From the NCBI GenBank assembly GCA_026390595.1, contig JAPLFQ010000025.1, forward strand, positions 275,808 through 339,807: 64,000 nt of DNA, in the 5' to 3' direction. Under the pieces are notes generated by a model that saw only the letters and a program-made list of their open reading frames with translations, did not search any database and was not told where the DNA came from. Shown here piece by piece: positions 27,686 to 37,720 of this stretch (the stretch's first letter is position 1; every line of letters begins with the position of its first letter). Origin of the DNA: Ignavibacteriales bacterium. GTDB taxonomy: Bacteria > Bacteroidota > Ignavibacteria > UBA10030. The translations under genes were made by a program, and so were the position numbers.

Positions 27686-29293
27686 ATGTGGGATGAAAAA
27701 CGCGTCGGTATCGTCAGGGAAGTGACGAGCTCCTCTGTCACGGTGGTGGTGGATCCCGAAATCACGACGCTGAGCAAGAAAATCGGACAGAAAACCTATT
27801 ATATCGGTCAGATCGGAACCTACGTTCTGATTCCGATGGGTCAGATGCTGGTGCTCGGGATTGTGGCGGAGTTCAAGAAGGGGGATGTGTACGAGAACGA
27901 CAAGGTGACGCAGCGCTATCTCATGAATGTGACGCTCATCGGGTCGCTCAAAAAGGGGAAGTTTGAAAGCGGCGTCTCTGTTCTCCCGACGGTCGACATG
28001 ATCGTCTACCTGCTTGAAGACAAGGACCTGAAGGCGGCGTTCTCGACCTACCAGAAGTTCAATTTCTCGGTCGGGCAGCTCTCGCTGTTCGAAAGCGAGC
28101 GGGCGTATCTCGATCCGAACAAATTCTTCGGCAAGCATCTCGCCGTTCTGGGATCCAGTGGCGCAGGCAAGTCGTGCACGGTCTCGTCGCTGCTGCAGAA
28201 GGTCGTGACGCTCCCCGATACGAACATAGTGATTCTCGACATCCACAACGAGTACAAAAGCGCGTTCCCTGAGGGATGCCAGCATTTCGATATCGCCGCG
28301 CTCGAGTTGCCGTACTGGCTGATGAATTTTGAAGAAATGGTCGAGCTGTTTGTCGATCCGCGAGATGAGAACGCGACATCGATTATTTCGACGCTTCAGG
28401 ATCAGATCTATGCCGGCAAGAAGGCGAAGAACCCGCGCCTCTCGGGCATGATCACGGTTGATTCGCCGGTGTTCTTTGACATGAACGAAGTGAGAGCGAA
28501 ATTCCAGTTCCTGGATACCGAAAGGATCTCGTCGGGTACGGGCGGCTCGAAGGAGGGTCCCCACAACGGCAAGTTCACGCGCTTCCTCATGCGGGTGAAC
28601 AGCATGCTCAACGATCCCCGCTACGCGTTCATGTTCAAACCGCGCGTCTGCCTTGATTCTGAATCGGCCAAGGGTCTGCTGACGATGATCTTCGGACTCG
28701 ACGGCAAGTCGAAGATCACCATCATGGACATGAGCGGCATACCGTTCGATGTCGTGAACACCATTGTTGCGCTCGTCGCCCGGATCGCCTTCGACTTCAA
28801 TTTCTGGAATCCCAATCGCCGCGATCTCCCGATACTCCTCGTGCTCGAGGAAGCGCATAACTACCTCTCCCTTAATTCGAAGGGCTCGACGGCGGCACGC
28901 CTCACGGTGGAGAGGATTGCGAAAGAAGGGCGTAAATACGGCGTCAGCGTGATGATCGTCAGTCAGAGGCCTTCCGAGATCTCCGAGACGATCTTGTCGC
29001 AATGCAACAACTTTGTCGTTCTGCGGCTCCTGAATCCCATCGATCAGGCGTACATCCGGCGGCTTGTGCCAGAGACGTTCAGCGGCCTGGAGGCGGTCAT
29101 ATCGACGCTTCGCCAGGGAGAGGCGATTGTCGTGGGCGATTCCGCCCCGATGCCGCTCCGGATACAAATCGACGCTCCAAATCCGCCTCCGGCAAGTTCC
29201 GATATCTACTTCTTCGACAAGTGGAAGCAAAAGGGAGCCCAGACGAATGCGGATGATGTGATGGAGAGATGGTGGAACCAGCATAAGACGTGA
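27686..29293 (+). CDS. HerA-like ATP-binding protein (FtsK/HerA superfamily)
   Basis: This 535-residue protein begins with an HAS-barrel-like region (VGIVREVTSSSVTVVV) and then a RecA-like motor. Walker A is LGSSGAGKSCTV (about residue 155) and Walker B LLVLEEAHNYL (about 383), with SQRPSEIS downstream as in HerA helicases. Such hexameric translocases act in DNA-end processing with NurA or in defence systems with other partners. Here the neighbours are sucD and ndk and no NurA or SIR2 partner is present, so the role is open. Confidence 0.8.
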   Translation: MWDEKRVGIVREVTSSSVTVVVDPEITTLSKKIGQKTYYIGQIGTYVLIPMGQMLVLGIVAEFKKGDVYENDKVTQRYLMNVTLIGSLKKGKFESGVSVLPTVDMIVYLLEDKDLKAAFSTYQKFNFSVGQLSLFESERAYLDPNKFFGKHLAVLGSSGAGKSCTVSSLLQKVVTLPDTNIVILDIHNEYKSAFPEGCQHFDIAALELPYWLMNFEEMVELFVDPRDENATSIISTLQDQIYAGKKAKNPRLSGMITVDSPVFFDMNEVRAKFQFLDTERISSGTGGSKEGPHNGKFTRFLMRVNSMLNDPRYAFMFKPRVCLDSESAKGLLTMIFGLDGKSKITIMDMSGIPFDVVNTIVALVARIAFDFNFWNPNRRDLPILLVLEEAHNYLSLNSKGSTAARLTVERIAKEGRKYGVSVMIVSQRPSEISETILSQCNNFVVLRLLNPIDQAYIRRLVPETFSGLEAVISTLRQGEAIVVGDSAPMPLRIQIDAPNPPPASSDIYFFDKWKQKGAQTNADDVMERWWNQHKT

Positions 29294-29487
29294 ATGTAGT
29301 CCGAAATTCATTTCGGAGAGGCGGAAAAGGTGAGAAAGCAGTAAACAGTAAACAGTGAATAGTGAAACACCTAAGTTTGAACCCAGAACTTGTCCGCCAG
29401 AGGCGGATCCGCCTTCGGCGGAAAACTCCAAACTCGAAACTCAAAACTCCAGACTGAAAACCTGTTTCCCGAAAGGATGCTCTGTTT

Positions 29488-29907
29488 ATGTCCGTTGAAC
29501 GATCACTTGCAATTCTCAAACCAGACTGTGTTAGGAAGAACCTTCAGGGCGAAGTTATTGCCCGCATTCAGAAAGCCGGATTCAAGGTCCTCGGCATGAA
29601 ACAGCTCCGCCTGACGAAAGAGACCGCGGGGGCTTTTTACGCCGTGCACAAAGGCCGCCCCTTCTACGACGGATTGGTGGAATTCATGTCCAGCGGTGCT
29701 TGCATGCCCATCGCACTCGAAAAAGAAAACGCTGTCGCCGATTTCCGCATGCTGATCGGAGCCACAGATCCGAAGGATGCTGCCGAAGGTACGATCAGGA
29801 AATTGTTCGCCGACAACAAGGGCGAGAACATCGTCCATGGGTCTGACTCGGCCGAAAACGGGAAGATCGAAGTAGCATTCTTTTTCTCCGAGCGTGAGCT
29901 TGTCTGA
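29488..29907 (+). CDS. ndk: Nucleoside diphosphate kinase
   Basis: Transfers the gamma phosphate from ATP to nucleoside diphosphates through a phosphohistidine, here His117 in ENIVHGSDS. At 139 residues with [12 protein letters not shown] at the N-terminus it is a standard hexameric Ndk. Upstream lies a low-complexity spacer with short AACTC/AAACTC repeats. Confidence 0.95.
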   Translation: MSVERSLAILKPDCVRKNLQGEVIARIQKAGFKVLGMKQLRLTKETAGAFYAVHKGRPFYDGLVEFMSSGACMPIALEKENAVADFRMLIGATDPKDAAEGTIRKLFADNKGENIVHGSDSAENGKIEVAFFFSERELV

Positions 29908-29935
29908 CGTTCTCCTCACCCTTCACGGTTGACGC

Positions 29936-30472
29936 ATGCCCCTCTCCAAGTGGAGAAAACTGACCCAGAAAGAGCTTTTCAAGAATCCCTGGTGGGTGTA
30001 CAGGCAGGACACGTTCCGGCTGCCGAACGGCGAGGTGGGAGAGTATTTCTACGTCCACACGAACGGCTCGAGCATGATTATTCCGGTACAGGACGACGGA
30101 AAGATCGTGATGCTGAGGCAGTACCGCTACTTGTGCGACGAGGAGAGTCTTGAGTTCCCCTGCGGTGGTGTCAAAGCCGGGAGCGATTATGTTTCGACTG
30201 CCGCAGCGGAGTTGGAAGAGGAAGCGGGGTATAAGGCGGCGGAGTTGATCAACGCCGGCCAGTTCAACCCGTTCAACGGAATCACGAACGAGATGTGTCG
30301 CGTCTATGTCGCGCGGGGCCTGACCCATGTCGGCACGAAACCGGAAGTGACTGAAGAATTTGAACACCTGCCGATGACACCGGCGGAAATCGATGAGCGC
30401 ATCCGGTCCGGAGAAATCTGGGATGGCATGACCATCGCAGCCTGGTTCATCGGACGCGCAAAGATAGTGTAG
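29936..30472 (+). CDS. Nudix hydrolase, ADP-ribose pyrophosphatase-like, atypical Nudix box
   Basis: This 178-residue protein has the ADPRase layout: a beta-rich N-terminal part, then EFPCGGVKAGSDYVSTAAAE leading into LEEEAGY. The metal-binding EExG core is kept, but the first conserved Glu is Ser and the conserved Arg before the helix Glu is Ala. Activity may therefore be altered. It starts 28 bases after ndk and is probably co-transcribed. Substrate is not certain. Confidence 0.8.
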   Translation: MPLSKWRKLTQKELFKNPWWVYRQDTFRLPNGEVGEYFYVHTNGSSMIIPVQDDGKIVMLRQYRYLCDEESLEFPCGGVKAGSDYVSTAAAELEEEAGYKAAELINAGQFNPFNGITNEMCRVYVARGLTHVGTKPEVTEEFEHLPMTPAEIDERIRSGEIWDGMTIAAWFIGRAKIV

Positions 30473-30541
30473 AGTATCAGTCGCCCCTGTCGCTGACCGG
30501 GGTACTGTCCCCCCTCACCACCTTAACCAAGGAATAACCCT

Positions 30542-31771
30542 ATGATACGACCAAGGTTTCTCTTTCTGGTCCTCTGTCTCGCCGCGGCCACGCTGGTTGG
30601 CCAGGTCAAGACCGGGGCCGACCTGCTGTTCGAAAAACACTTTAAGCTGATTGAAGGAAAGCGAGTCGGACTGGTTACGAATCACTCCGCCATGCTCTCG
30701 AACGGAAAGCATCTCGCCGATGCTCTCACCGAGGACAAGCGGACGAAGCTCGTGGCCCTCTTCGGACCTGAGCATGGCGTCCGCGGTGATGCTCCGGCCG
30801 GCGCGCAAATCGACAACGATGTGGACAAGAAGACCGGCGTGCGCGTCTACTCGCTCTACGGCAAGATCAACAAGCCGACTCCCGAGATGCTGAAGGACGT
30901 GGATGTGCTCATCTACGATATCCAGGATGTCGGTGTTCGTTTCTATACCTATATCAGCACACTCTCGTACGCGATGGAAGCGGCGGCCGAGGCGAATATC
31001 CCCTACATCGTCCTGGATCGGCCGAACCCGATTCGCGGGACGTGGGTTGAAGGATTCAACCGTGATGATTCGCTCCGCTCGTTTGTCGGACTCCATCCCA
31101 TCGTCATCGCCCATGGGATGACGGTTGGTGAGCTCGCAACGATGTATAACAACGAAAAGTGGATGAAGGATGGCGTGAAGGCGAAGCTGACCGTGGTGAA
31201 GATGGAAGGATGGAAACGATCGATGTGGTATGACGAGACCGGTTTGAAGATATGGGTCGCGCCTTCTCCGAACCTTCCAACGCTGAAGAGCACGATCGTG
31301 TATCCGGGAACGTGCTTTTTCGAAGGTGTCAATATTTCTGAAGGCCGCGGGTCGGACCTCCCGTTTGAGTACATCGGAGCGCCGTATATCGACGCGATGA
31401 AATGGGCGATAGCTCTGAATAAGTGCAACCTCCCCGGCGTGCGGTTCGAACCGACGGAATTCACCCCGAAAAGCCGGGAGGGGTTGGTGCTGCACCCGAA
31501 ATATGAAGGAGTGCACTGCAATGGCGTCTGGGTCATGATTACTGACAGAGACAAACTTGAGCCTGTGAAAGTCGGAGTCTACATGCTCGCGACCGCGAAG
31601 AAGCTTTTCGCTGACAGCGTGAAGTGGAGACGTTCGATCAATCGCCTTGCTGGAACGCCAAAGATGATCGCCGCCATTGACGCCGACGTGCCTCCCGAAA
31701 AGATCGTCGAAATGTGGAAAGACGACGTCGAGAAGTTCAAGAAGATTCGGGCGAAGCATCTCCTGTACTGA
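30542..31771 (+). CDS. Secreted exo-beta-N-acetylmuramidase NamZ-like (DUF1343)
   Basis: This 409-residue protein has a signal peptide (FLFLVLCLAAATLVGQ). The family core includes GKRVGLVTNHSA, LFGPEHGVRGDAPAG and DVLIYDIQDVGVRFYTYI. The PEHG(V/F)RG segment holds the proposed catalytic Glu of GH171 muramidases. Enzymes of this type remove terminal MurNAc from peptidoglycan fragments and usually work with NagZ-type GH3 enzymes. A GH3 gene of that kind lies at 37863-39551. AAGGAATAACCCT precedes the ATG. Confidence 0.85.
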   Translation: MIRPRFLFLVLCLAAATLVGQVKTGADLLFEKHFKLIEGKRVGLVTNHSAMLSNGKHLADALTEDKRTKLVALFGPEHGVRGDAPAGAQIDNDVDKKTGVRVYSLYGKINKPTPEMLKDVDVLIYDIQDVGVRFYTYISTLSYAMEAAAEANIPYIVLDRPNPIRGTWVEGFNRDDSLRSFVGLHPIVIAHGMTVGELATMYNNEKWMKDGVKAKLTVVKMEGWKRSMWYDETGLKIWVAPSPNLPTLKSTIVYPGTCFFEGVNISEGRGSDLPFEYIGAPYIDAMKWAIALNKCNLPGVRFEPTEFTPKSREGLVLHPKYEGVHCNGVWVMITDRDKLEPVKVGVYMLATAKKLFADSVKWRRSINRLAGTPKMIAAIDADVPPEKIVEMWKDDVEKFKKIRAKHLLY

Positions 31772-31803
31772 GGCCCGCAATACGATTGTGGATCCGAATC
31801 CGT

Positions 31804-31846
31804 AGGTGTGCGTCCTGACATCTTGGGGTGCACACCTTACTTTTTT
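31804..31846 (+). terminator. Rho-independent terminator after the NamZ-like gene
   Basis: Stem AGGTGTGC/GCACACCT with an 18-base loop is followed by TACTTTTTT. It separates the muramidase gene from the PAS-domain gene. Confidence 0.75.
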
Positions 31847-31912
31847 CCTCTCTCGCATGGACGCATGTCCCGGGTCCATTGGAGCGTACGAACCACTGGC
31901 AGAGCGTGAACA

Positions 31913-33409
31913 ATGAATGACACGAGTATGACTCAGTCGCAACTCTTAACCGAACTGGCTCAGTTGCGCCAGCGGGTCGCTTACCTGGAGGCCGCAGAGG
32001 CGAAGAACAAGCAGACGGAGGAAGACCTTTATCATTCCCGCCAGATGCTCCAATTGGTCCTCGACACGATTCCGCAGCGCGTATTCTGGAAGGACCGCAA
32101 CTTCTCCTACCTCGGCTGCAACAAACCTTTCGCGAAAGATGCGGATCTTACCGAACCAGGTGAAATCGTTGGGAAGAATGACTTCGAGCTCGGATGGAAA
32201 GAAGTCGCGAAGCTCTACCGTGATGACGACGACGCAGTCATGACCACGGGCAGACCAAAACTTGACTTCGAAGAGCCGCAAATCACACCGATGGGAGATC
32301 AACTCTGGCTGAGGACGACGAAGGTTCCATTGCGGGATCGCGACGGCACTGTTATCGGTATCCTGGGAACATATGAGGACATTACTGAGCGCAAGCGCAC
32401 CGAGGATGCGCTGCTCTATGAACGAAATCTTCTCCGGACATTGATCGACAACCTTCCGGATGTGATCTATGTGAAAGACAGCGCCTGCCGCAAAACGATC
32501 GCGAACCGGGCCGATATCCGGAACATGGGTCTGCAGGCGGAGGCCGAGGCGTTGGGGAAGGACGACTACGCCCTGTATTCGATGGAAGTTGCCGACAAGT
32601 TCTTCGCTGACGACCGGTCGGTTATCGAGCATGGGGAACCGGTTCTGAATCGGGAAGAGTATTTCATCGATCCCGCGGGGCAGAAACACTGGCTTTCTAC
32701 ATCGAAGCTCCCGTTACGGGATGCCCAAGGTCTTGTCGTTGGACTCATGGGTATCGGGCGTGACATCACCGAGCAAATACGTGCTGAAGAGGCTCTACGC
32801 AACGAGCGGAATCTCCTGCGGGCCGTGGTCGAAAACATGCCCGACCTCTTCTACTTCAAAGATCCGCTCGGGCGATATGTCCTCAACAATCGGGCACATC
32901 TGCGCTCAATGGGCGTGGAGCATCAGGAGGAGGTTCTCGGGAAGTTTTCCGCATCGTTCCATCCTCCTGAGCTCGCCAGACAATACCTGGAAGATGAGAT
33001 GGAGATCGTGCGAACGGGGCAAGCGCTGTTGGAGAAGGAGGAACTTGCCGTGCACAAAGACACCGGGGAACAACGCTGGCACCTCACGAGTAAGATACCG
33101 CTCAAAGATAGTGAGGGTACCACCGTGGGAATTGTCGGTATCAGCCATGACATCACCGAACAGAAACTCGCCGCCGCCGAACGGGAGAAATTGATCAGGG
33201 AACTTCAGAGCGCGCTCGTAGACGTCAAAACCTTGAGCGGACTTGTGCCGATCTGCGCGAGCTGCAAGAAGATCCGCGACGACAAGGGATATTGGACTCA
33301 GATCGAAGCGTACATTCAAGAACGCACGCCAGCACATTTCAGTCATGGCATTTGCCCTGACTGCGTCAAGATCCTTTATCCGGAGTACAAACCGAGGGAA
33401 AAACACTGA
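31913..33409 (+). CDS. Triple-PAS sensor protein with C-terminal Cys motif, no output domain
   Basis: This 498-residue soluble protein opens with a coiled coil, followed by three PAS/PAC units (about residues 45-165, 170-290 and 300-410). Each ends in GI.G...DITE(Q/R)-type PAC motifs. The last 60 residues contain LVPICASCKKIRDDKGYW and FSHGICPDC, a CxxC...CxxC module seen at the end of many orphan PAS proteins. It could bind a metal or a haem-like ligand. No kinase, cyclase or DNA-binding domain follows, so it probably signals by protein contact. Ligand unknown. Confidence 0.8.
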   Translation: MNDTSMTQSQLLTELAQLRQRVAYLEAAEAKNKQTEEDLYHSRQMLQLVLDTIPQRVFWKDRNFSYLGCNKPFAKDADLTEPGEIVGKNDFELGWKEVAKLYRDDDDAVMTTGRPKLDFEEPQITPMGDQLWLRTTKVPLRDRDGTVIGILGTYEDITERKRTEDALLYERNLLRTLIDNLPDVIYVKDSACRKTIANRADIRNMGLQAEAEALGKDDYALYSMEVADKFFADDRSVIEHGEPVLNREEYFIDPAGQKHWLSTSKLPLRDAQGLVVGLMGIGRDITEQIRAEEALRNERNLLRAVVENMPDLFYFKDPLGRYVLNNRAHLRSMGVEHQEEVLGKFSASFHPPELARQYLEDEMEIVRTGQALLEKEELAVHKDTGEQRWHLTSKIPLKDSEGTTVGIVGISHDITEQKLAAAEREKLIRELQSALVDVKTLSGLVPICASCKKIRDDKGYWTQIEAYIQERTPAHFSHGICPDCVKILYPEYKPREKH

Positions 33410-33509
33410 CTGTCGAAGCAGTGAGCCGGAGTGAAGAGCGGGGATTTCTTTCTGGTCGGCAGCTGCCGGACCTTATGCCTGCCGTGGATGCGGAACAAAG
33501 GAGAATCCA

Positions 33510-34028
33510 ATGAGACAGCTATGCATCCGAACTTCTCGTCATGCCTCTCTGCTGCTTCTTATCGTCGCCGGAACAGCGTTTTCACAGAAATCGGCGATGG
33601 TGCAACTCCCCAACGGTTTCTATTCTGTGTTGAGTGAACGATCCTCCCGCGCCGTCGCGGGGATGGACAGCATCCCGAATATCGTGCTTCTGTACGACGG
33701 TAAGTACGTGGATTCCACAGAGATGTCCTCTCCGCTGTTCATAGCGATCGATACCTCGTCGTTTGTTCCATTGATACTATCGGGCTCTCCAACTGCGCAG
33801 AAGGATGGGAGTGGACGTACGCTCCTGGGGGTGACTCTGGCGAAGACATACATCAAGAGGTTGGAAGATTTTACGAAGGCACACCTGGGCGGGAAGGTCG
33901 CGATTGTCCTCGATGGCGAGATCATCACCATGCACAAGATCCGGAGTGTCATCAGCGAAGGCAAGATCCAGATCACCCGCTGCTATGACAACGCATGCGA
34001 CGTGCTTCTTTCAAAACTGACGAAGTAG
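33510..34028 (+). CDS. Small secreted protein with SecD-P1-like segment
   Basis: This 172-residue protein has a signal peptide (SLLLLIVAGTAFSQ). Near residues 125-165 KVAIVLDGEIITMHKIRSVI followed by EGKIQIT resembles the base of the periplasmic P1 head of SecD. There are no membrane helices beyond the signal. Function unknown; the SecD resemblance is weak and based on this segment only. Confidence 0.55.
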   Translation: MRQLCIRTSRHASLLLLIVAGTAFSQKSAMVQLPNGFYSVLSERSSRAVAGMDSIPNIVLLYDGKYVDSTEMSSPLFIAIDTSSFVPLILSGSPTAQKDGSGRTLLGVTLAKTYIKRLEDFTKAHLGGKVAIVLDGEIITMHKIRSVISEGKIQITRCYDNACDVLLSKLTK

Positions 34029-34599
34029 TCATCCCGACGCGCGTCGTTGGAGAAACCTGCTGAGAAGATGTTCCGTGGATCCTTCCACTATATATGAGCA
34101 TCGGACACGCGCATTGCGTGTTGTCTATCCGCTCCAGCCGGGCCGCACCGATGTTTTGACGCGTCGCGACCAGAGTCACTCCGTTAAGTCATTCCGATGT
34201 CCAAAATGAGACACCAGATGCGAAGGGTTTGTGTTTAGCGAGAAGAGTTTCTTCCCGAAGTGTACTTTTGTGAGACATCGTGCGCATTTTTTTGAAAGAA
34301 CATGTGAAGCGGTCACCCTCCCGATTCCCCCGCTCCTTGATATTCCGCGGAAGGAATGCTAAATTACCAAAGATGGACGGCGTCGGATGCTCCTGCGGCT
34401 CATGTGTGATCTGCGTCATACTGTTTTTTTGAGGATTTCGCAAATTTAGTGAATAGCTGTTCCTGAGTTTTGTTCAATCCCGTTGGCCGTAATATCTAAC
34501 GGGCATCAGCGCCAGTAAATGTTTAAGACCTCTTCCACAACGACGAAAACCGATTTTCTTGCTCTACGCCAACATGGACACAATCTCTAAAGGGGAAAA
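34029..34599. other. Intergenic region upstream of the Calx-beta gene
   Basis: No gene is convincing here. Two TGAGACA words occur (34207-34213, 34271-34277). The first is preceded by TGTCCA, so it resembles the palindrome found before the sigma-54 promoters. I see no TGGCAC-N5-TTG promoter in this stretch. Confidence 0.35.
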
Positions 34600-37500
34600 A
34601 TGAAATTGTTTTCGAACAGATGGTTTTCTCTTCTTCTTGTTCTCCTGATCGCATCTTACCAGGGGAATGCATCTCTGCTCACCGCCAAGTCAGTGTCGGG
34701 GTTTGCTGGAACGCCCGGCGCGGCCAAGCTCGGGAATAAGACAGAACTTCCGGCCTTCTCCATCAACGATGTGAGATTGAGCGAAGGAAATTCCGGCACG
34801 ACCTCTTTCACCTTCAGAATCACCCTGTCGTCTGCGAGCAATGATCTCGTCGTTGTTCACTACGCCACGAGCCCTGGAACTGCTTCCGAGGGTGGAGACT
34901 ACAACCCGGTTTCTGAGGACCTCAATTTTTACGCGGGCGAAACCACTCACGATATCACCGTGTTTGTGAACGGCGATGTGGACTTTGAAACTGACGACAC
35001 ATTCAGTGTCGTGCTTACAACTAGCTCGACGAACGCGACCTTAGGACGAAGCACCGGCATTGGGACTATTGTCAATGACGACGCCAGTGGATCTTCGGTA
35101 ACGGCGAGCATCAACGATGCGTCGGTGACAGAAGGCGACGCTGGTACAAAGCCTATGCTTTTCACAGTCAGTCTTAGCAATGTCAACGCCGCCACTTTTC
35201 CCTCGACGGGTGTAAAGGTGAATTATGAGACCGTGGCCGGTACAGCTGTCGCTGGAAGCGATTATACCTACACGAAAGGCACGTTGACCATCGACAAGAA
35301 CTCGGGTTATGTCGGAAGATTCAGCGTCCCCATTGTTGGTGACATGACGAATGAGCCACAGGAGAAATTCCTGGTCAGGATCACTTCAGCCGACGTTGTT
35401 TGCGCGGTGAGTGAGGGAACCGGTACCATTGACGATAATGATCCCATACCGCCGACGATTTCGATCAGCAATGTTCCCAGTGTAACGGAAGGTAATGCGG
35501 GGACAACACCCGTGGCCTTCGCGCTCACACTCTCGAATCCGAGTTCCCAGGTTGTCACGGTCTCGTACTCGATAAGCGGCAATGGGACCGCCATCGCCGG
35601 TACTGATTATGTCGATCAGAATAGTGAGATTTCGTTTCAGGCGGGAGAGGTGAACAAGATCATCACCGTCGAAGTCATCGGAAACACAAAGTACGAACCG
35701 AACAAGTCGTTGTCGCTGAATTGCAGCGTTTCCAATGCCACACCGTCGTCGATACAGGGAACGGTCCTTGTCACCAATGATGACCAATGCCCCGTTATCG
35801 TCGTAAGCCCGGCTTCAGTTCCGCAGGGCGCTGTTGGCAGCGCATACAATGTGGTGTTCGTCGCCAATGGCGGCACAACCCCTTATACGTATTCGATAAC
35901 CGGGACCCTTCCGGCCGGACTGACATTCAACAACGGGAATGTGACCGGAGTGCCTACCGCCGGCGGTGCCAATTTCAGTTTTGCGGTCACGGCCAAAGAC
36001 GCAAACGGATGCGAAGGAAAGTCAACGTATCTCTTCGGCGTCCAGGATATCCCTTCGATTTCAATCAGCGGTGTCTCTGTAGCCGAAAGAAACTGTGAAT
36101 ACGCTAACGCGGTGTTGACAGTAACTCTTTCCGCCGCGAGCACGAAGACCGTCTCTGTGAAGTACGCCACGGCGGATGGGACGGCAAAGGCCGCTTGCGA
36201 CTATGTGGCGGCGAGCGGCACTGTGACATTTGCCCCTGGTACAACATCAATAAACATCACAGTGAAGGTCAAGGGGGACAGAACGAAGGAAACTAATGAA
36301 TCGTTCTCTGTGATTCTCTCCGGCCCGGTGAACGGACTCCTGGGAACTTCGGCCGGAGTTGTCACAATCGTTAACGACGATGGTTTGCCAAAGGCCTGGA
36401 TCTCCAGCGAGCGCATGGACGAAGGGAACACCGGCAGCAAGTCGATGGTGTTTAACGTCAGACTTCAGAAGAAATCCTCCGCTCCTGTGACAATCGATTT
36501 TGCAGCGGTAGATGGCACCGCAAAAGCGGGAAGCGACTATACGGCGACCAGCGGGAAACTGTCGTTCGCAGCGGGCGAGACAGAAAAGACAATACCTGTT
36601 ACAATATCCGGTGATGTGCTTTATGAGCCTGACGAATCATTCACGGTCCGCCTCTCAAACCCGACAGGAGCAACCATTCAGGACGGGACGGGGACCGGCA
36701 CAATCGAAAATGATGACTCGAAACCGGTTCTCTCCATCGGCAACGCGTCGGTCAAAGAAGGGAACACTGGAAAGATCCCGGCAACATTCACGGTGAGTCT
36801 CTCCAAACCAAGCAGCGAAACTGTGACGGTCTACTATGCTACGGAGAACGGGTCGGCGTGTTCGCCGAGCGACTACGTCGCGACGTCTGGTAAGCTGATC
36901 TTCAATCCCGGGGAAACTTCCAAGTCGATCATCGTCTCCGTCAACGGTGATGCGGTATCTGAGAAGGATGAGGACTTTGTGGTCCGACTCTCGAAGGCTG
37001 ACAACGCAAGCCTATGCGATGAGAGAGGGACGGGAGTGATCCAGAATGACGACGCTCCTTCCATCGCTTGCCGGTTTGACGATCTGATCAATTATGTCAG
37101 GGGCCTGGCTGCTGACGGATTTCAAAAGCCCTGTGAGAAGAGCCGTTCGGATCTGATCGACAAGCTCAGCGATGCAAATTGTGCTTTCCAGCGCGGGAGC
37201 AACAAGACCGCTCAGGCCTATCTGAAGGATGCTCTCAACCGTATCTGCGCGACGGGGAGCAGCGGATGGGTCGCGAAGGATCCCGTACGGCAGGATCTGT
37301 CCCCGCGGGTTCTCGACATTTGCACGGGCCTCGATCAAAACGGTTCGATGGCTGCGAGTAATGAACAAGTCTCCGAGTCTGCTGAAGACGTTGTGTCTTC
37401 TACCTCTGTGGAGTTCGGGCTTGCACAGAACTATCCCAACCCCTTCAATCCGACGACGACGATCCAGTACAGCCTCCGCGAGCCTTCGATGGTCACCTTG

Positions 37501-37671
37501 AAGGTGTATGACATGATTGGACGCGAAGTGGCAAGTCTGGTTGAGGAATATCAGGGAGCGGGACGACATAGCGTGCAGTTCAACGGCGAGCGCCTGACGA
37601 GCGGAACGTACATCTATCGTTTCCAGGCAGGCAGTTTCAGGGAAGTGAAGAAGCTGGTTCTGATGAAGTAA
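34600..37671 (+). CDS. T9SS-exported surface protein with six Calx-beta domains
   Basis: This 1023-residue protein has a signal peptide (WFSLLLVLLIASYQGNAS). Six Calx-beta repeats follow (about 51-160, 168-280, 286-395, 486-595, 600-705, 710-815), each with a (V/S)xEGN(A/S/T)G start and a GTGTI.NDD-like end. An Ig-like (He_PIG type) domain sits near 398-480, a Cys-containing helical domain near 823-900, and the sorting domain at 936-1023 (LAQNYPNPFNPTTTIQYSL). Calx-beta arrays bind calcium and act in adhesion. The gene stands alone behind a 570-base upstream region. Confidence 0.88.
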   Translation: MKLFSNRWFSLLLVLLIASYQGNASLLTAKSVSGFAGTPGAAKLGNKTELPAFSINDVRLSEGNSGTTSFTFRITLSSASNDLVVVHYATSPGTASEGGDYNPVSEDLNFYAGETTHDITVFVNGDVDFETDDTFSVVLTTSSTNATLGRSTGIGTIVNDDASGSSVTASINDASVTEGDAGTKPMLFTVSLSNVNAATFPSTGVKVNYETVAGTAVAGSDYTYTKGTLTIDKNSGYVGRFSVPIVGDMTNEPQEKFLVRITSADVVCAVSEGTGTIDDNDPIPPTISISNVPSVTEGNAGTTPVAFALTLSNPSSQVVTVSYSISGNGTAIAGTDYVDQNSEISFQAGEVNKIITVEVIGNTKYEPNKSLSLNCSVSNATPSSIQGTVLVTNDDQCPVIVVSPASVPQGAVGSAYNVVFVANGGTTPYTYSITGTLPAGLTFNNGNVTGVPTAGGANFSFAVTAKDANGCEGKSTYLFGVQDIPSISISGVSVAERNCEYANAVLTVTLSAASTKTVSVKYATADGTAKAACDYVAASGTVTFAPGTTSINITVKVKGDRTKETNESFSVILSGPVNGLLGTSAGVVTIVNDDGLPKAWISSERMDEGNTGSKSMVFNVRLQKKSSAPVTIDFAAVDGTAKAGSDYTATSGKLSFAAGETEKTIPVTISGDVLYEPDESFTVRLSNPTGATIQDGTGTGTIENDDSKPVLSIGNASVKEGNTGKIPATFTVSLSKPSSETVTVYYATENGSACSPSDYVATSGKLIFNPGETSKSIIVSVNGDAVSEKDEDFVVRLSKADNASLCDERGTGVIQNDDAPSIACRFDDLINYVRGLAADGFQKPCEKSRSDLIDKLSDANCAFQRGSNKTAQAYLKDALNRICATGSSGWVAKDPVRQDLSPRVLDICTGLDQNGSMAASNEQVSESAEDVVSSTSVEFGLAQNYPNPFNPTTTIQYSLREPSMVTLKVYDMIGREVASLVEEYQGAGRHSVQFNGERLTSGTYIYRFQAGSFREVKKLVLMK

Positions 37672-37720
37672 ACGCGTTGTGATAGTGCTGTAACGTGGGC
37701 GCACGCCCGGATTTTGCACG

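Noticed and set aside
27686..29293. HerA-based anti-phage defence system
   Set aside because: No NurA, SIR2 or DUF4297 partner is adjacent; neighbours are metabolic genes.
27662..29431. Long minus-strand frame of 589 codons
   Set aside because: It is antisense to the HerA-like gene, which has intact Walker motifs; the opposite frame shows no domain and an unusual Arg/His composition.
30515..31942. Long minus-strand frame of 475 codons
   Set aside because: Antisense shadow of the NamZ-like gene, which has a signal peptide and family motifs.
34374..34600. Sigma-54 promoter for the Calx-beta gene
   Set aside because: TGAGACA half-sites exist further upstream, but no TGGCAC-N5-TTG element could be found before the start codon.
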